64,000 bases of DNA from Streptomyces sp. SAI-127 (lineage in GTDB: Bacteria; Actinomycetota; Actinomycetes; Streptomycetales; Streptomycetaceae): the NCBI RefSeq assembly GCF_029894425.1, contig NZ_JARXYJ010000001.1, positions 6,530,501-6,594,500 on the forward strand, written 5' to 3'. The notes beneath the pieces are model-generated. The model made no database searches. It saw only the letters and a program-made list of their open reading frames with translations, and had not been told where the DNA came from. Positions 56,600 through 64,000 of this stretch are shown here, in pieces (position 1 is the stretch's first letter; every line of letters begins with the position of its first letter). Position numbers and translations under genes: made by a program.

Positions 56600-57406
56600 C
56601 TACCAGATCGCCTCGACCCACTCCGGGTGGTCGATGAACGGGTTGCGGTTGTGCTGGTAGGTGTCGTAGATGACCTGGTTGCGCCGCTCCTCGAAGGCGC
56701 TCGGCGGGTCCGCCTCGTTCCAGGCCTTGAGGACGGCGAGCTTGCCCATGTACGGGTTGCTGCCGTTGCCGACCTTCTCGTTGGGCTCCAGGTCGGGCCA
56801 GCCGTCGTCGCCCTCGTAGCGGACAGCCATGTAGAGGATGATGCGGGCCACGTCGCCCCGGTCCGCGGCGCGCGGCGCGAAGGAGTCGGAGTCGACGGTG
56901 CTGCCGCCGCCGTTGGTGACGGTGCTGCCGCCGTTGTCGAAGTCCAGGTTGCCGCGGGTGCTGTTGATCGTCACGTCGCAGGCGCGCAGGTGGTGCAGGT
57001 CCGTGCCGGGGCCGATCGCCTCGCCGAAGTCGCCGTGGGACTTGGCCCAGGTGTGCTCGCGGTTCCAGTCGCCGACGTCGCCCCCGTTGAGGGACTTGCT
57101 GCGCGAGACGCCGCTGTACAGCAGGATCACGTTGCTGCTGTTGTTCGGGTCCTGGTCGGTGACCTTGAGCGCGTCCCAGACCGCGGAGTACGAGATCTTC
57201 GAGACGTTGGCGCTGATGATCGTGTGCAGGGAGGACTTCAGGGTCGTGCCCGTCTTGCCGACCGCGTTCTTGTAGTACGTGGTGTCGTACGCGGTCGTCG
57301 TGGCGGCGGCCGGGGTCGTGGTCACGACCGGGGCGGCGAGCCCGACCAGCACGGCGGCGGTGGTGAGCGCCACCGACTTCCAGCTGCGGATGCGTGTCGC
57401 CAGCAT
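56600..57406 (-). CDS. Secreted endonuclease I family protein
   Basis: 268 aa with a signal peptide (cleavage near 'TPAAA-TTT', about 35). Nuclease core 'DWNREHTWAKSHGDFG' (His general base, about 118) followed by 'GTDLHHLRACDVTINSTRGNLDFD', the beta-beta-alpha-Me metal site. 'FIDHPEWVEAIW' at the very end is typical. It would cut DNA outside the cell non-specifically. Convergent with the TPP enzyme, 7 bp between stops. Confidence 0.9.
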   Translation of the reverse strand: MLATRIRSWKSVALTTAAVLVGLAAPVVTTTPAAATTTAYDTTYYKNAVGKTGTTLKSSLHTIISANVSKISYSAVWDALKVTDQDPNNSSNVILLYSGVSRSKSLNGGDVGDWNREHTWAKSHGDFGEAIGPGTDLHHLRACDVTINSTRGNLDFDNGGSTVTNGGGSTVDSDSFAPRAADRGDVARIILYMAVRYEGDDGWPDLEPNEKVGNGSNPYMGKLAVLKAWNEADPPSAFEERRNQVIYDTYQHNRNPFIDHPEWVEAIW

Positions 57407-57551
57407 GAGGGGGGTCCCATCTACGCGGGTTGAATGGAGGCGGCAGATGGGAGCGTGACATGGACATGCGACCGTGTAAATGGATGGCGCGTGTCCATTA
57501 GGTGACCTGAAACGGCAAATCGGGCCTTGTCTACGCGAGTTGACACGCCGA

Positions 57552-57580
57552 GCGGCCCCCGACGCGTGATCGGGGGCCGC
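57552..57580 (-). terminator. Terminator after the glycosyltransferase gene
   Basis: GCGGCCCCCGA / TCGGGGGCCGC, perfect 11-bp stem with 7-nt loop, 15 bp past the stop at 57596. Confidence 0.8.
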
Positions 57581-57595
57581 ATTACCGGGACTTGG

Positions 57596-59854
57596 TCAGC
57601 CGACGTCCGACGGGTCCAGGCGGTAGACGGTCGACGTGCTCGTACCCGAGCTCGAAGTCGAGCTCTTGCTCGTGGTGTAGTCGCTCTCCTTCACCGCCGT
57701 GCCGTTCTTCTGCACCCAGCTGGTGATCTCCTGGCTGAGGCTGCTGTTGCCGCCCATTCCGCCGCCGCCGAGCTGGATGTAGTGCAGCTCGCCCTTCTTC
57801 ACCAGCTCCTTGAGCCTGGCGAGGGTCATCGCCTTGTCGGTGCCGGTGAAGCCCCACATGGAGATGACGGGCTTGTGCGTGCTGAGGATCAGCTGTCCGG
57901 CGCTCTGCGAATTGGACACCGCGAGCAGCCACTTGGCGCCGTCCTGGTGCTTCTCCAGGTACGAGATCAGCGCACTGTCGACGCTGCCGCCCATGCCGCC
58001 GCCACCGCCACCGGGGCCACCGGTCATGCCGCCGGTGCCGCCGGGCGCCGTGCCCCCGCCCGGGAGTTCCCCGGTGGTGCCGCCGGGTGACGCGCCGCCC
58101 TGCGGGAGCTCACCGGTGCCGCCACCGGGCTGCATCTGACCGCCGCCGTTGCCGCCGGGGAACTCCCCGCCCGCCCGGCCGCCCTGCTGGGTACCGTCCT
58201 GCCCGCCACCGGGGCCACCGCCGTTGCCGCCGGAGCCGCCCCGGCCGCCACCGCCGCCGGGACCGCCCATGCCGCCACCGGTCGACGGACCCGCCGTCGG
58301 GTTGGTGCCGCCCATGCCACCGCTGGCGGTGGAGAAGGCCGGCGAGGCGGCGTACGCCGTCGGGCCCGCGAGGGCCGCCACGATCGCCGCGACGACGGAC
58401 ACGCCGAGCAGCCGCGCCCTGGTGCCGGAACCCGCCGTACGGAAGACGAACAGGCCCACGATCGCGAGGACCATGACCACACCGACGACCGGCCACAGCC
58501 AGGTGTTCCAGCCGGTGGCCCGGCGCAGCAGCACGATCGCCCAGACGCCGGTGACCGCGAGCCCGGCCGGCAGCACCCAGGACCAGCGGGCGTCACCGCC
58601 GCGGAAGGCGCGCCACAGCATGACGCCGCCCGCGCCGGTCAGCGCGGCGATGCCCGGGGCGAGCGCGGTCGTGTAGTACGGGTGCATGGTGCCCTCCGCC
58701 ATCGCGAAGGTCAGGTAGTGCAGCACCAGCCAGCCGCCCCACAGGACGAGCGCGGCGCGGGTGGCGTCGGTGCGCGGGGCCCGGCCGCACAGCACCAGAC
58801 CGGCGACGAGCGCGAGGAACGCGAAGGGGATCAGCCAGGAGATCTGGCCGCCGAGGATGGCGTTGAACATCCGGCCGAGGCCCGCGGTGCCGGCGAAGGT
58901 GCCGCCCCCGCCGCCACCGCCTCCGCCGTTGCCCTCGCCGCCCAGGACCCGACCCAGGCCGTTGTAGCCCATGATCAGGTTCCAGGCGGAGCCGTCGGTC
59001 GAACCGCCGATGTAGGGCCGGTCGTCGGCGGGCACCAGCGAGACCGCCGTCGCCCACCAGAAGCTGGAGACCGCCAACGCCACCGCCGCGAGGGCCAGGT
59101 TGACGACCTTCCGCCTCCAGCCGAGCCGCGACGCGTACACGTACACCGCGAAGACGGCGGGCAGGGCGATGTAGCCCTGGAGCATCTTGGTGTTGAAGGC
59201 GAGCCCGAAGAGGACCGCGGAGCCGATGAGCGGCAGCAGCCCGTCGGTGCGCACCGCGCGCAGCGCGAGGGCCGCGCCACCGACCATCAGCAGGACGAGG
59301 AGGGTGTCTGGGTTGTTGTCCCGGTTGATCGCGACGGTGATCGGGGTCAGCGCGAGGACGAGCGCGGCGATCGCGGCCGCCGCGTGACCGAACACCCGCT
59401 TCACGGAGGCGTGCAGGATCCAGATCGTGCCGAGGGCGGCCGCGATCTCGGGCAGCATCATCTGCCAGGTGCCGAAGCCGAAGACCCGGCACGACAGCCC
59501 CATGATCATCAGCGCGAACGGCGGCTTGTCGACGGTGAGGAAGTTCCCCGCGTCGAGCGACCCGAAGAACCAGGCCTTCCAGCTCTGCGTACCGCTGTAG
59601 ATCGCGGAACTGTAGAAGCTGTTCAGGCCGGACCCGGACAGGTTCCAGCTGTAGAGGACGCCGGCCAGGACCAGGATCGCGAGCAGCGCGGGCAGCGACC
59701 AGCGCGGGGCCTTGTCCGGGGATGCCGCGGGCGGGGCCGGTGGCGGCCAGTCGGCGGACACGGGCTCGGTGTGGGGATGGGGATCGGTGGCAGATGTCAC
59801 CCGGGCATCGTGCAAAGGGGGCTTGGGTGAGGGCTGTGACGTACCTGGCTCCAT
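57596..59854 (-). CDS. GT39/ArnT-type membrane glycosyltransferase with Gly-rich region and exposed C-terminal domain
   Basis: 752 aa. About eleven membrane helices from residue 55 to 500. The first outer loop contains 'FYSSAIYSGTQSWKAWFFGSLDAGNFLTVDKPPFALM', the acidic active-site and 'DKPP' pattern of protein mannosyltransferase/ArnT-like enzymes using polyprenyl-phosphate sugars. A Gly-rich insert ('GGEGNGGGGGGGGG') lies near 370. After the last helix comes a Gly/Gln/Pro-rich stretch of about 110 residues, then a folded domain ('SALISYLEKHQDGAKWLLAVSNSQSAGQLI', 'PVISMWGFTGTDKAMTLARLKELV'). Start 59854; GTG 59800 is an alternative. Confidence 0.87.
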   Translation of the reverse strand: MEPGTSQPSPKPPLHDARVTSATDPHPHTEPVSADWPPPAPPAASPDKAPRWSLPALLAILVLAGVLYSWNLSGSGLNSFYSSAIYSGTQSWKAWFFGSLDAGNFLTVDKPPFALMIMGLSCRVFGFGTWQMMLPEIAAALGTIWILHASVKRVFGHAAAAIAALVLALTPITVAINRDNNPDTLLVLLMVGGAALALRAVRTDGLLPLIGSAVLFGLAFNTKMLQGYIALPAVFAVYVYASRLGWRRKVVNLALAAVALAVSSFWWATAVSLVPADDRPYIGGSTDGSAWNLIMGYNGLGRVLGGEGNGGGGGGGGGTFAGTAGLGRMFNAILGGQISWLIPFAFLALVAGLVLCGRAPRTDATRAALVLWGGWLVLHYLTFAMAEGTMHPYYTTALAPGIAALTGAGGVMLWRAFRGGDARWSWVLPAGLAVTGVWAIVLLRRATGWNTWLWPVVGVVMVLAIVGLFVFRTAGSGTRARLLGVSVVAAIVAALAGPTAYAASPAFSTASGGMGGTNPTAGPSTGGGMGGPGGGGGRGGSGGNGGGPGGGQDGTQQGGRAGGEFPGGNGGGQMQPGGGTGELPQGGASPGGTTGELPGGGTAPGGTGGMTGGPGGGGGGMGGSVDSALISYLEKHQDGAKWLLAVSNSQSAGQLILSTHKPVISMWGFTGTDKAMTLARLKELVKKGELHYIQLGGGGMGGNSSLSQEITSWVQKNGTAVKESDYTTSKSSTSSSGTSTSTVYRLDPSDVG

Positions 59855-59889
59855 CCTGTGAAATCGCCACGGGTTGAGTAACGACTCGC

Positions 59890-59918
59890 ACAACCATTCC
59901 CCATGCGTACAACCATTC
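59890..59918. promoter_or_regulatory. Direct repeats in divergent promoter region
   Basis: ACAACCATTC occurs twice (59890-59899 and 59909-59918), spaced 19 bp start to start, in the 89-bp gap between the glycosyltransferase and the serine hydrolase. This looks like a two-site binding element for an unidentified factor. Confidence 0.45.
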
Positions 59919-59943
59919 ACCCGAACCCGAGAGTCAACTGGGC

Positions 59944-60786
59944 ATGACTCGGGGGATAGCAAGACACGCGAAATGGATCGCGGCGGGCGCGCTGGCCGCG
60001 TGCGTCGCCGCCGCCACGCCGGCCGCCGCCGCGACCGCACCGGCCGTCAGCTGCACGTCCGCGAAGGCGGGCCTCGCCGACAAACTGAAGCGGGACATCA
60101 CGTCCGCCCTCTCCAACCGCTCCGGCACGATCGCCGTGGGCCTCTACGACCGCACGACCAAGACGACCTGCACCCTCCGCTCCTCCACCGCCTACGACTC
60201 CGCGAGCGTCGTCAAGGTGACCGTCCTCGCCACGCTGCTGTGGGACGCGAAGAAGCACAACAGGTATCTGACCGACCGTGAGAGCACCCTCGCCAAGGCC
60301 ATGATCACCAAGTCGGACAACGACGCGACCAGCAAGCTGTGGCGGCAGCTCGGCCTGACGAAGATCAAGGGCTTCCTCACCGCGGCCGGCATGACCCAGA
60401 CCAAGCCCGGGGCGAACGGCTACTGGGGCCTGACCCAGATCACCGTCACCGACGAGCAGAAGCTGCTCAAGCTCGTCACCGCGAAGAACACGGTCTTGAG
60501 CGACAACGCCCGTGCCTACATCCTGAAGTTGATGGGCCAGGTCATCTCGTCACAGCGCTGGGGCACACCGTACGGCGCCGGTTCGGGCATCTCCTGGCAC
60601 GTCAAGAACGGCTGGCTGCAGCGCTCCACCCACGGCTGGCGGGTGCACAGCGTCGGCACCTTCAAGGGCGGCGGCCACGACTACATGATCACGGTGCTCA
60701 CCCACGGCAACAGCACCATGAACTACGGCATCACCACGATCCAGGGCGTCGCGAAGGTCATCCACCGGGATCTCGCGCCGAGCTGA
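59944..60786 (+). CDS. Secreted penicillin-recognising serine hydrolase (class A beta-lactamase fold)
   Basis: 280 aa with a signal peptide (cleavage near residue 30, 'TPAAAA'). Active-site set: S88-x-x-K91 ('SASVVKVTVL'), S124-D125-N126 ('ITKSDNDATS'), and K221-N-G ('HVKNGWLQR') in place of KTG. The Glu of the class A omega loop (ExxLN) is not seen, so it may not hydrolyse beta-lactams efficiently and may act on wall peptides. Divergent from the glycosyltransferase. Confidence 0.85.
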   Translation: MTRGIARHAKWIAAGALAACVAAATPAAAATAPAVSCTSAKAGLADKLKRDITSALSNRSGTIAVGLYDRTTKTTCTLRSSTAYDSASVVKVTVLATLLWDAKKHNRYLTDRESTLAKAMITKSDNDATSKLWRQLGLTKIKGFLTAAGMTQTKPGANGYWGLTQITVTDEQKLLKLVTAKNTVLSDNARAYILKLMGQVISSQRWGTPYGAGSGISWHVKNGWLQRSTHGWRVHSVGTFKGGGHDYMITVLTHGNSTMNYGITTIQGVAKVIHRDLAPS

Positions 60787-60834
60787 CGCCTGCCGGACGC
60801 CCGTACGTCACCGGCCCGCCCTACGGTGACGGCC

Positions 60835-61860
60835 ATGCAGCTGAGAACCGTACTCGCCACCACCACCGCGGCCCTGACGGCGGCGGCCTGTCTCGCGGCC
60901 ACAGGCCCGGCGCAGGCCGCCGCGCCGGTGAGCCACGCCTGCTCCCCGTCCGTCTCCCTCGACCGCTTCTCCGACGCGCTCGACAAGACGACGTACGACG
61001 GCACCTTCGTCGGCAACCTCTCCGCGCTCGCAGTGGACGGGGACGGCTCGCTCGCCGCCCTCTCGGACCGCTCCTCGCTGTTCTCCCTGGACGCGAAGAC
61101 CCTCGCGCCGAAGGCGGTCGTCCCGCTCGTCGACGAGAAGGGCGCCGCGCTGGACTCCGAGGGCCTGGTGATGGACCGGGACGGCACCCGGCTGATCACG
61201 TCGGAGACCGAGCCGTCGATCCGCCGCTACAGCACCGACGGCACGATCCTCGACCGCCTCCCCGTCCCGGTCTCCCTCCAGGTGGCCCCGGTGGGCCGCG
61301 CCACGTCGAACCAGACCTTCGAGGGCCTGACCCTCATGAACGGCGGCCGCACCCTGCTCGCCTCCATGGAGTACGCGCTCGCCGGCGACACGGCCGGCAT
61401 CGTCCGGTTCCAGACCTGGCGGCGCCACCACGGCGGTTTCGAGCTCGCGGCCCAGTACGCCTACCGCACCGACGCCGCCTTCCTCGGCGTCCCGGAGGTC
61501 CAGGCCCTGCCCGACGGCCGCCTCCTCGTCCTGGAGCGCGGCTTCACCTCCGGCGTCGGCAACACGGTCCGCCTCTACCTGGCCGACCCCCGCCACGCCA
61601 CGGACACGAGCGGCGTCGAGAACCTGACGGGCCAGTCCGGCGCGCGACTGATCAAGAAGACCCTGCTCACGGACATGGCGAGCTGCCCGACGCTGGGCGC
61701 GACGGCCAAGCAGCCCCAGCCGAACCCGCTCCTCGACAACATCGAGGGCATGGCCGTCACAGGCGTGAGCAAGGGCCGCCTCGAGGTCCTCCTGGTCAGC
61801 GACGACAACCAGAACGCGGTGCAGACGACCCGGTTCTACTACCTGAGGGTGCGGGTCTGA
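60835..61860 (+). CDS. Secreted phytase-like esterase domain protein
   Basis: 341 aa from ATG 60835 (GTG 60826 also possible). Signal peptide to about residue 27 ('GPAQAAA'). The rest is a beta-propeller-like domain known as esterase-like activity of phytase: 'GTFVGNLSALAVDGDGSLAALSDRSSLFSLD', 'SEGLVMDRDGTRLITSETEPSIRRY', 'FEGLTLMNGGRTLLASMEYAL', 'DNIEGMAVTG...LLVSDDNQNAVQTTRFYYL'. Substrate unknown. It lies 48 bp after the serine hydrolase and may share its transcript. Confidence 0.85.
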   Translation: MQLRTVLATTTAALTAAACLAATGPAQAAAPVSHACSPSVSLDRFSDALDKTTYDGTFVGNLSALAVDGDGSLAALSDRSSLFSLDAKTLAPKAVVPLVDEKGAALDSEGLVMDRDGTRLITSETEPSIRRYSTDGTILDRLPVPVSLQVAPVGRATSNQTFEGLTLMNGGRTLLASMEYALAGDTAGIVRFQTWRRHHGGFELAAQYAYRTDAAFLGVPEVQALPDGRLLVLERGFTSGVGNTVRLYLADPRHATDTSGVENLTGQSGARLIKKTLLTDMASCPTLGATAKQPQPNPLLDNIEGMAVTGVSKGRLEVLLVSDDNQNAVQTTRFYYLRVRV

Positions 61861-61906
61861 TCTCCGAAGATGTTGCGGAGGGATGAAATCCGCTTAATTT
61901 CGCGTT

Positions 61907-61951
61907 GGTGCCTTCCGGTAGATCAGGTCGAGGGACAAACCGGAGGGCACC
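61907..61951 (+). promoter_or_regulatory. Hairpin sequestering the ribosome site of the ABC exporter
   Basis: In RNA GGUGCCUUCCGGU (61907-61919) pairs over 13 bp, with one G-U pair, with ACCGGAGGGCACC (61939-61951). The loop has 19 nt. The 3' arm contains the only Shine-Dalgarno GGAGGG (61942-61947) and ends 2 nt before GTG 61954. A smaller hairpin (CTCCG/CGGAG, 61862-61880) directly follows the upstream stop. Confidence 0.65.
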
Positions 61952-61953
61952 GC

Positions 61954-64000
61954 GTGGAACCGCAACGGGGATGGGCACGACGACTGGCCGGGTACGCCTG
62001 GCGTTACCCCAAGGACGTCGTCCTCGCTCTGGGCTCATCCCTCGGCGGCATGGCCGTCATGGCGATCGTCCCCCTGATCACCAAGGTGATCATCGACGAC
62101 GTCATCGGCGACCACACCCGGGACATGGCCCCCTGGGCCGGCGCCCTGATCGTCGCCGCGATCCTCGTCTACGTCCTCACCTACATCCGCCGCTACTACG
62201 GCGGCCGTCTCGCCCTCGACGTCCAGCACGACCTCCGCACGGAGATGTTCGGCACGATCACCCGCCTCGACGGCCGCCGCCAGGACGAGCTGTCCACGGG
62301 CCAGGTCGTCGGCCGGGCCACCAGCGACCTCCAGCTGATCCAGGGCCTGCTCTTCATGCTCCCGATGACGATCGGCAACTTCGCCCTCTTCCTGATCTCC
62401 CTGATCGTGATGGCCTGGCTGTCGATCCCGCTCACCCTGGTCGCCCTGGCGGTGGCCCCGGCCCTGTGGTGGATCGCGAGGCGCTCCCGCTCCAAGCTGC
62501 ACCCCGCCACCTGGTACGCCCAGGCCCAGGCCGCCGCCGTCGCGGGCGTGGTCGACGGCGCCGTCAGCGGCGTACGCGTGGTCAAGGGCTTCGGCCAGGA
62601 GGACCAGGAGACCGGGAAGCTCAGGGAGGTCGGCCGCCGCCTCTACGCGGGCCGCCTGCGCACGATCCGCTTCAACTCGAAGTACACCCCCGCCCTCCAG
62701 GCCGTCCCCGCCCTCGGCCAGGTCGCGATGCTGGCCGTCGGCGGCTGGCTCGCGGTCCGCGGTCACATCACGCTCGGCACCTTCGTCGCCTTCTCCACCT
62801 ACCTCGCCCAGCTCGTCGGCCCGGTCCGCATGCTCGCCATGGTCCTCACGGTCGCCCAGCAGGCCCGCGCCGGCACCGAGCGCGTCCTGGAGCTGATCGA
62901 CACCGATCCGTACCTGAAGGACGGCACCAAGGAACTCCCCGCCGACGCCCCGGCCACCGTCGAGTTCGACGACGTCAGTTTCGGCTACGACCATGAGCGC
63001 CCGGTTCTCGACGGCCTCAGCTTCGAGATCCGCGCCGGCGAGACCCTCGCGGTCGTCGGCTCCTCCGGCTCGGGCAAGTCCACCGTCTCCCTGCTCCTGC
63101 CGCGCTTCTACGACGTCACCCACGGCGCCGTACTCATCGGCGGCCACGACGTCCGCGAGCTCACCCTGGACTCCCTGCGGGCCGCGATCGGCCTGGTCCC
63201 CGAGGACTCCTTCCTCTTCTCGGACACGGTCCGGAACAACATCGCGTACGGCCGTCCCGAGGCGACGCAGGAGGAGGTCGAGAAGGCCGCCCGCGCCGCC
63301 CAGGCGGACCGTTTCATCGCCGAGCTGCCCGAGGGCTACGACACCACGGTCGGCGAGCACGGCCTCACCCTCTCCGGCGGCCAGCGTCAGCGCGTCGCGC
63401 TCGCCCGCGCGATCCTCACCGACCCGCGCCTGCTCGTCCTGGACGACGCCACCTCCGCCGTGGACGCACAGGTCGAGCACGAGATCCACGAGGCCCTGAA
63501 GCAGGTCATGGAGGGCCGCACCACCCTCCTCATCGCCCACCGCCGCTCCACCCTGAACCTCGCCGACCGCATCGCCGTCCTGGAGAACGGCCGCCTCGCC
63601 GACCTCGGCACCCACGAGGAGCTCCAGCACCGCTCGTCCCTCTACCGCCGCCTCCTCACCGACCCCGACGGCCTCGGCGGCGTCTCCCCGGGCCACGCCC
63701 GGCCGGTCGCCGTACAGGAGGACACCTCCGTACGCGACGAGCTGGACGCCGAGTTCGACGCCGAGCGCGGAGTCACCCCCCGTCTGTGGACCGGTGACCG
63801 CGAGCCCAAGGACACGGCTCTGGCCGGCACCCCGGCCACCCCCGAACTCCTCGCCGAGGTCGACGCGTTGCCCCCGGCGACGGACACCCCCGACATCGAC
63901 GAGGCACGCGCGGTCACGCCCGAGGAGTCGTACGGCCTGCGACGGCTGCTGCGGGGCTTCGGCCGCCCGCTGCTGATCAGCCTGGGCCTGGTCGCCGTGG
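61954..64000 (+). CDS. ABC exporter, tandem fused type (3' end beyond window)
   Basis: 682 codons visible, no stop before the edge. First membrane domain of six helices (about 25-320, '[31 protein letters not shown]'), then a complete ATPase: Walker A '[11 protein letters not shown]', Q-loop 'VPEDSF' (Glu in place of Gln), signature '[14 protein letters not shown]', Walker B '[10 protein letters not shown]' (Asp in place of the catalytic Glu) and H-loop 'LIAHRRS'. A linker follows and then the start of a second membrane domain ('[18 protein letters not shown]'). Thus it is a fused four-domain exporter whose first ATPase site is degenerate. GGAGGG fixes GTG 61954 and is buried in a hairpin. 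Confidence 0.92.
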   Translation, partial: MEPQRGWARRLAGYAWRYPKDVVLALGSSLGGMAVMAIVPLITKVIIDDVIGDHTRDMAPWAGALIVAAILVYVLTYIRRYYGGRLALDVQHDLRTEMFGTITRLDGRRQDELSTGQVVGRATSDLQLIQGLLFMLPMTIGNFALFLISLIVMAWLSIPLTLVALAVAPALWWIARRSRSKLHPATWYAQAQAAAVAGVVDGAVSGVRVVKGFGQEDQETGKLREVGRRLYAGRLRTIRFNSKYTPALQAVPALGQVAMLAVGGWLAVRGHITLGTFVAFSTYLAQLVGPVRMLAMVLTVAQQARAGTERVLELIDTDPYLKDGTKELPADAPATVEFDDVSFGYDHERPVLDGLSFEIRAGETLAVVGSSGSGKSTVSLLLPRFYDVTHGAVLIGGHDVRELTLDSLRAAIGLVPEDSFLFSDTVRNNIAYGRPEATQEEVEKAARAAQADRFIAELPEGYDTTVGEHGLTLSGGQRQRVALARAILTDPRLLVLDDATSAVDAQVEHEIHEALKQVMEGRTTLLIAHRRSTLNLADRIAVLENGRLADLGTHEELQHRSSLYRRLLTDPDGLGGVSPGHARPVAVQEDTSVRDELDAEFDAERGVTPRLWTGDREPKDTALAGTPATPELLAEVDALPPATDTPDIDEARAVTPEESYGLRRLLRGFGRPLLISLGLVAV

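Overview
The window is chromosomal DNA of a Streptomyces-type actinomycete. Evidence: very high GC with strong third-position G/C bias, leaderless genes (ATG or GTG about 6-7 nt after a -10 hexamer), bldA-type rare TTA codon use confined to adpA, and landmark loci adpA-orn, cebEFG/bglC/cebR and desABCD. From memory, the order from desE to the ceb cluster resembles the S. coelicolor core chromosome in inverted orientation. The content is mostly core metabolism rather than a mobile island; the only trace of an insertion sequence is a relic of about 110 bp.

Left part, 1-9.7 kb: a PD-(D/E)XK-type protein cut by the edge, a PAP2 phosphatase, a histidine phosphatase, an XRE-TPR regulator, a spermidine-synthase-like protein, and a two-component pair beside a GH18 chitinase. 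The sensor kinase of that pair is interrupted by a one-base frameshift. 9.8-17.5 kb: a sugar ABC importer without its own ATPase, overlapping into GH36 alpha-galactosidase and GH42 beta-galactosidase, which is a galactoside uptake and hydrolysis operon, followed by a DnaJ-like zinc-finger membrane protein. 17.6-23.8 kb: the cellobiose regulon bglC, cebGFE and cebR, with two recognisable CebR boxes. 23.9-34.3 kb: an atypical protein kinase-like gene, an epimerase/LysR pair with a shared palindrome, tRNA-His, oligoribonuclease, adpA with its TTA codon, a universal stress protein, glmS with a small upstream partner, and a Tat-exported metallophosphoesterase.

34.4-42.8 kb: an IS200/IS605-type end abutting a DUF4429 gene, then the desferrioxamine cluster desABCD with desE/desF, carrying two iron boxes. 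42.8-51.3 kb: branched-chain acyl-CoA (leucine-type) catabolism: acyl-CoA dehydrogenase, HMG-CoA lyase, methylcrotonyl-CoA-type carboxylase alpha and beta, a divergent TetR regulator with two matching 16-bp operators, a second acyl-CoA dehydrogenase and a thioesterase. 51.3-56.6 kb: a hypothetical phosphatase-like protein, a PucR regulator, and an agmatinase/guanidinobutyrase-like gene overlapping a TPP-dependent enzyme, plausibly an arginine-derived guanidino pathway. 56.6-64 kb: secreted endonuclease I, a GT39-type membrane glycosyltransferase, a penicillin-recognising serine hydrolase, a phytase-like esterase, and an ABC exporter cut by the right edge whose ribosome binding site lies in a perfect 13-bp hairpin.
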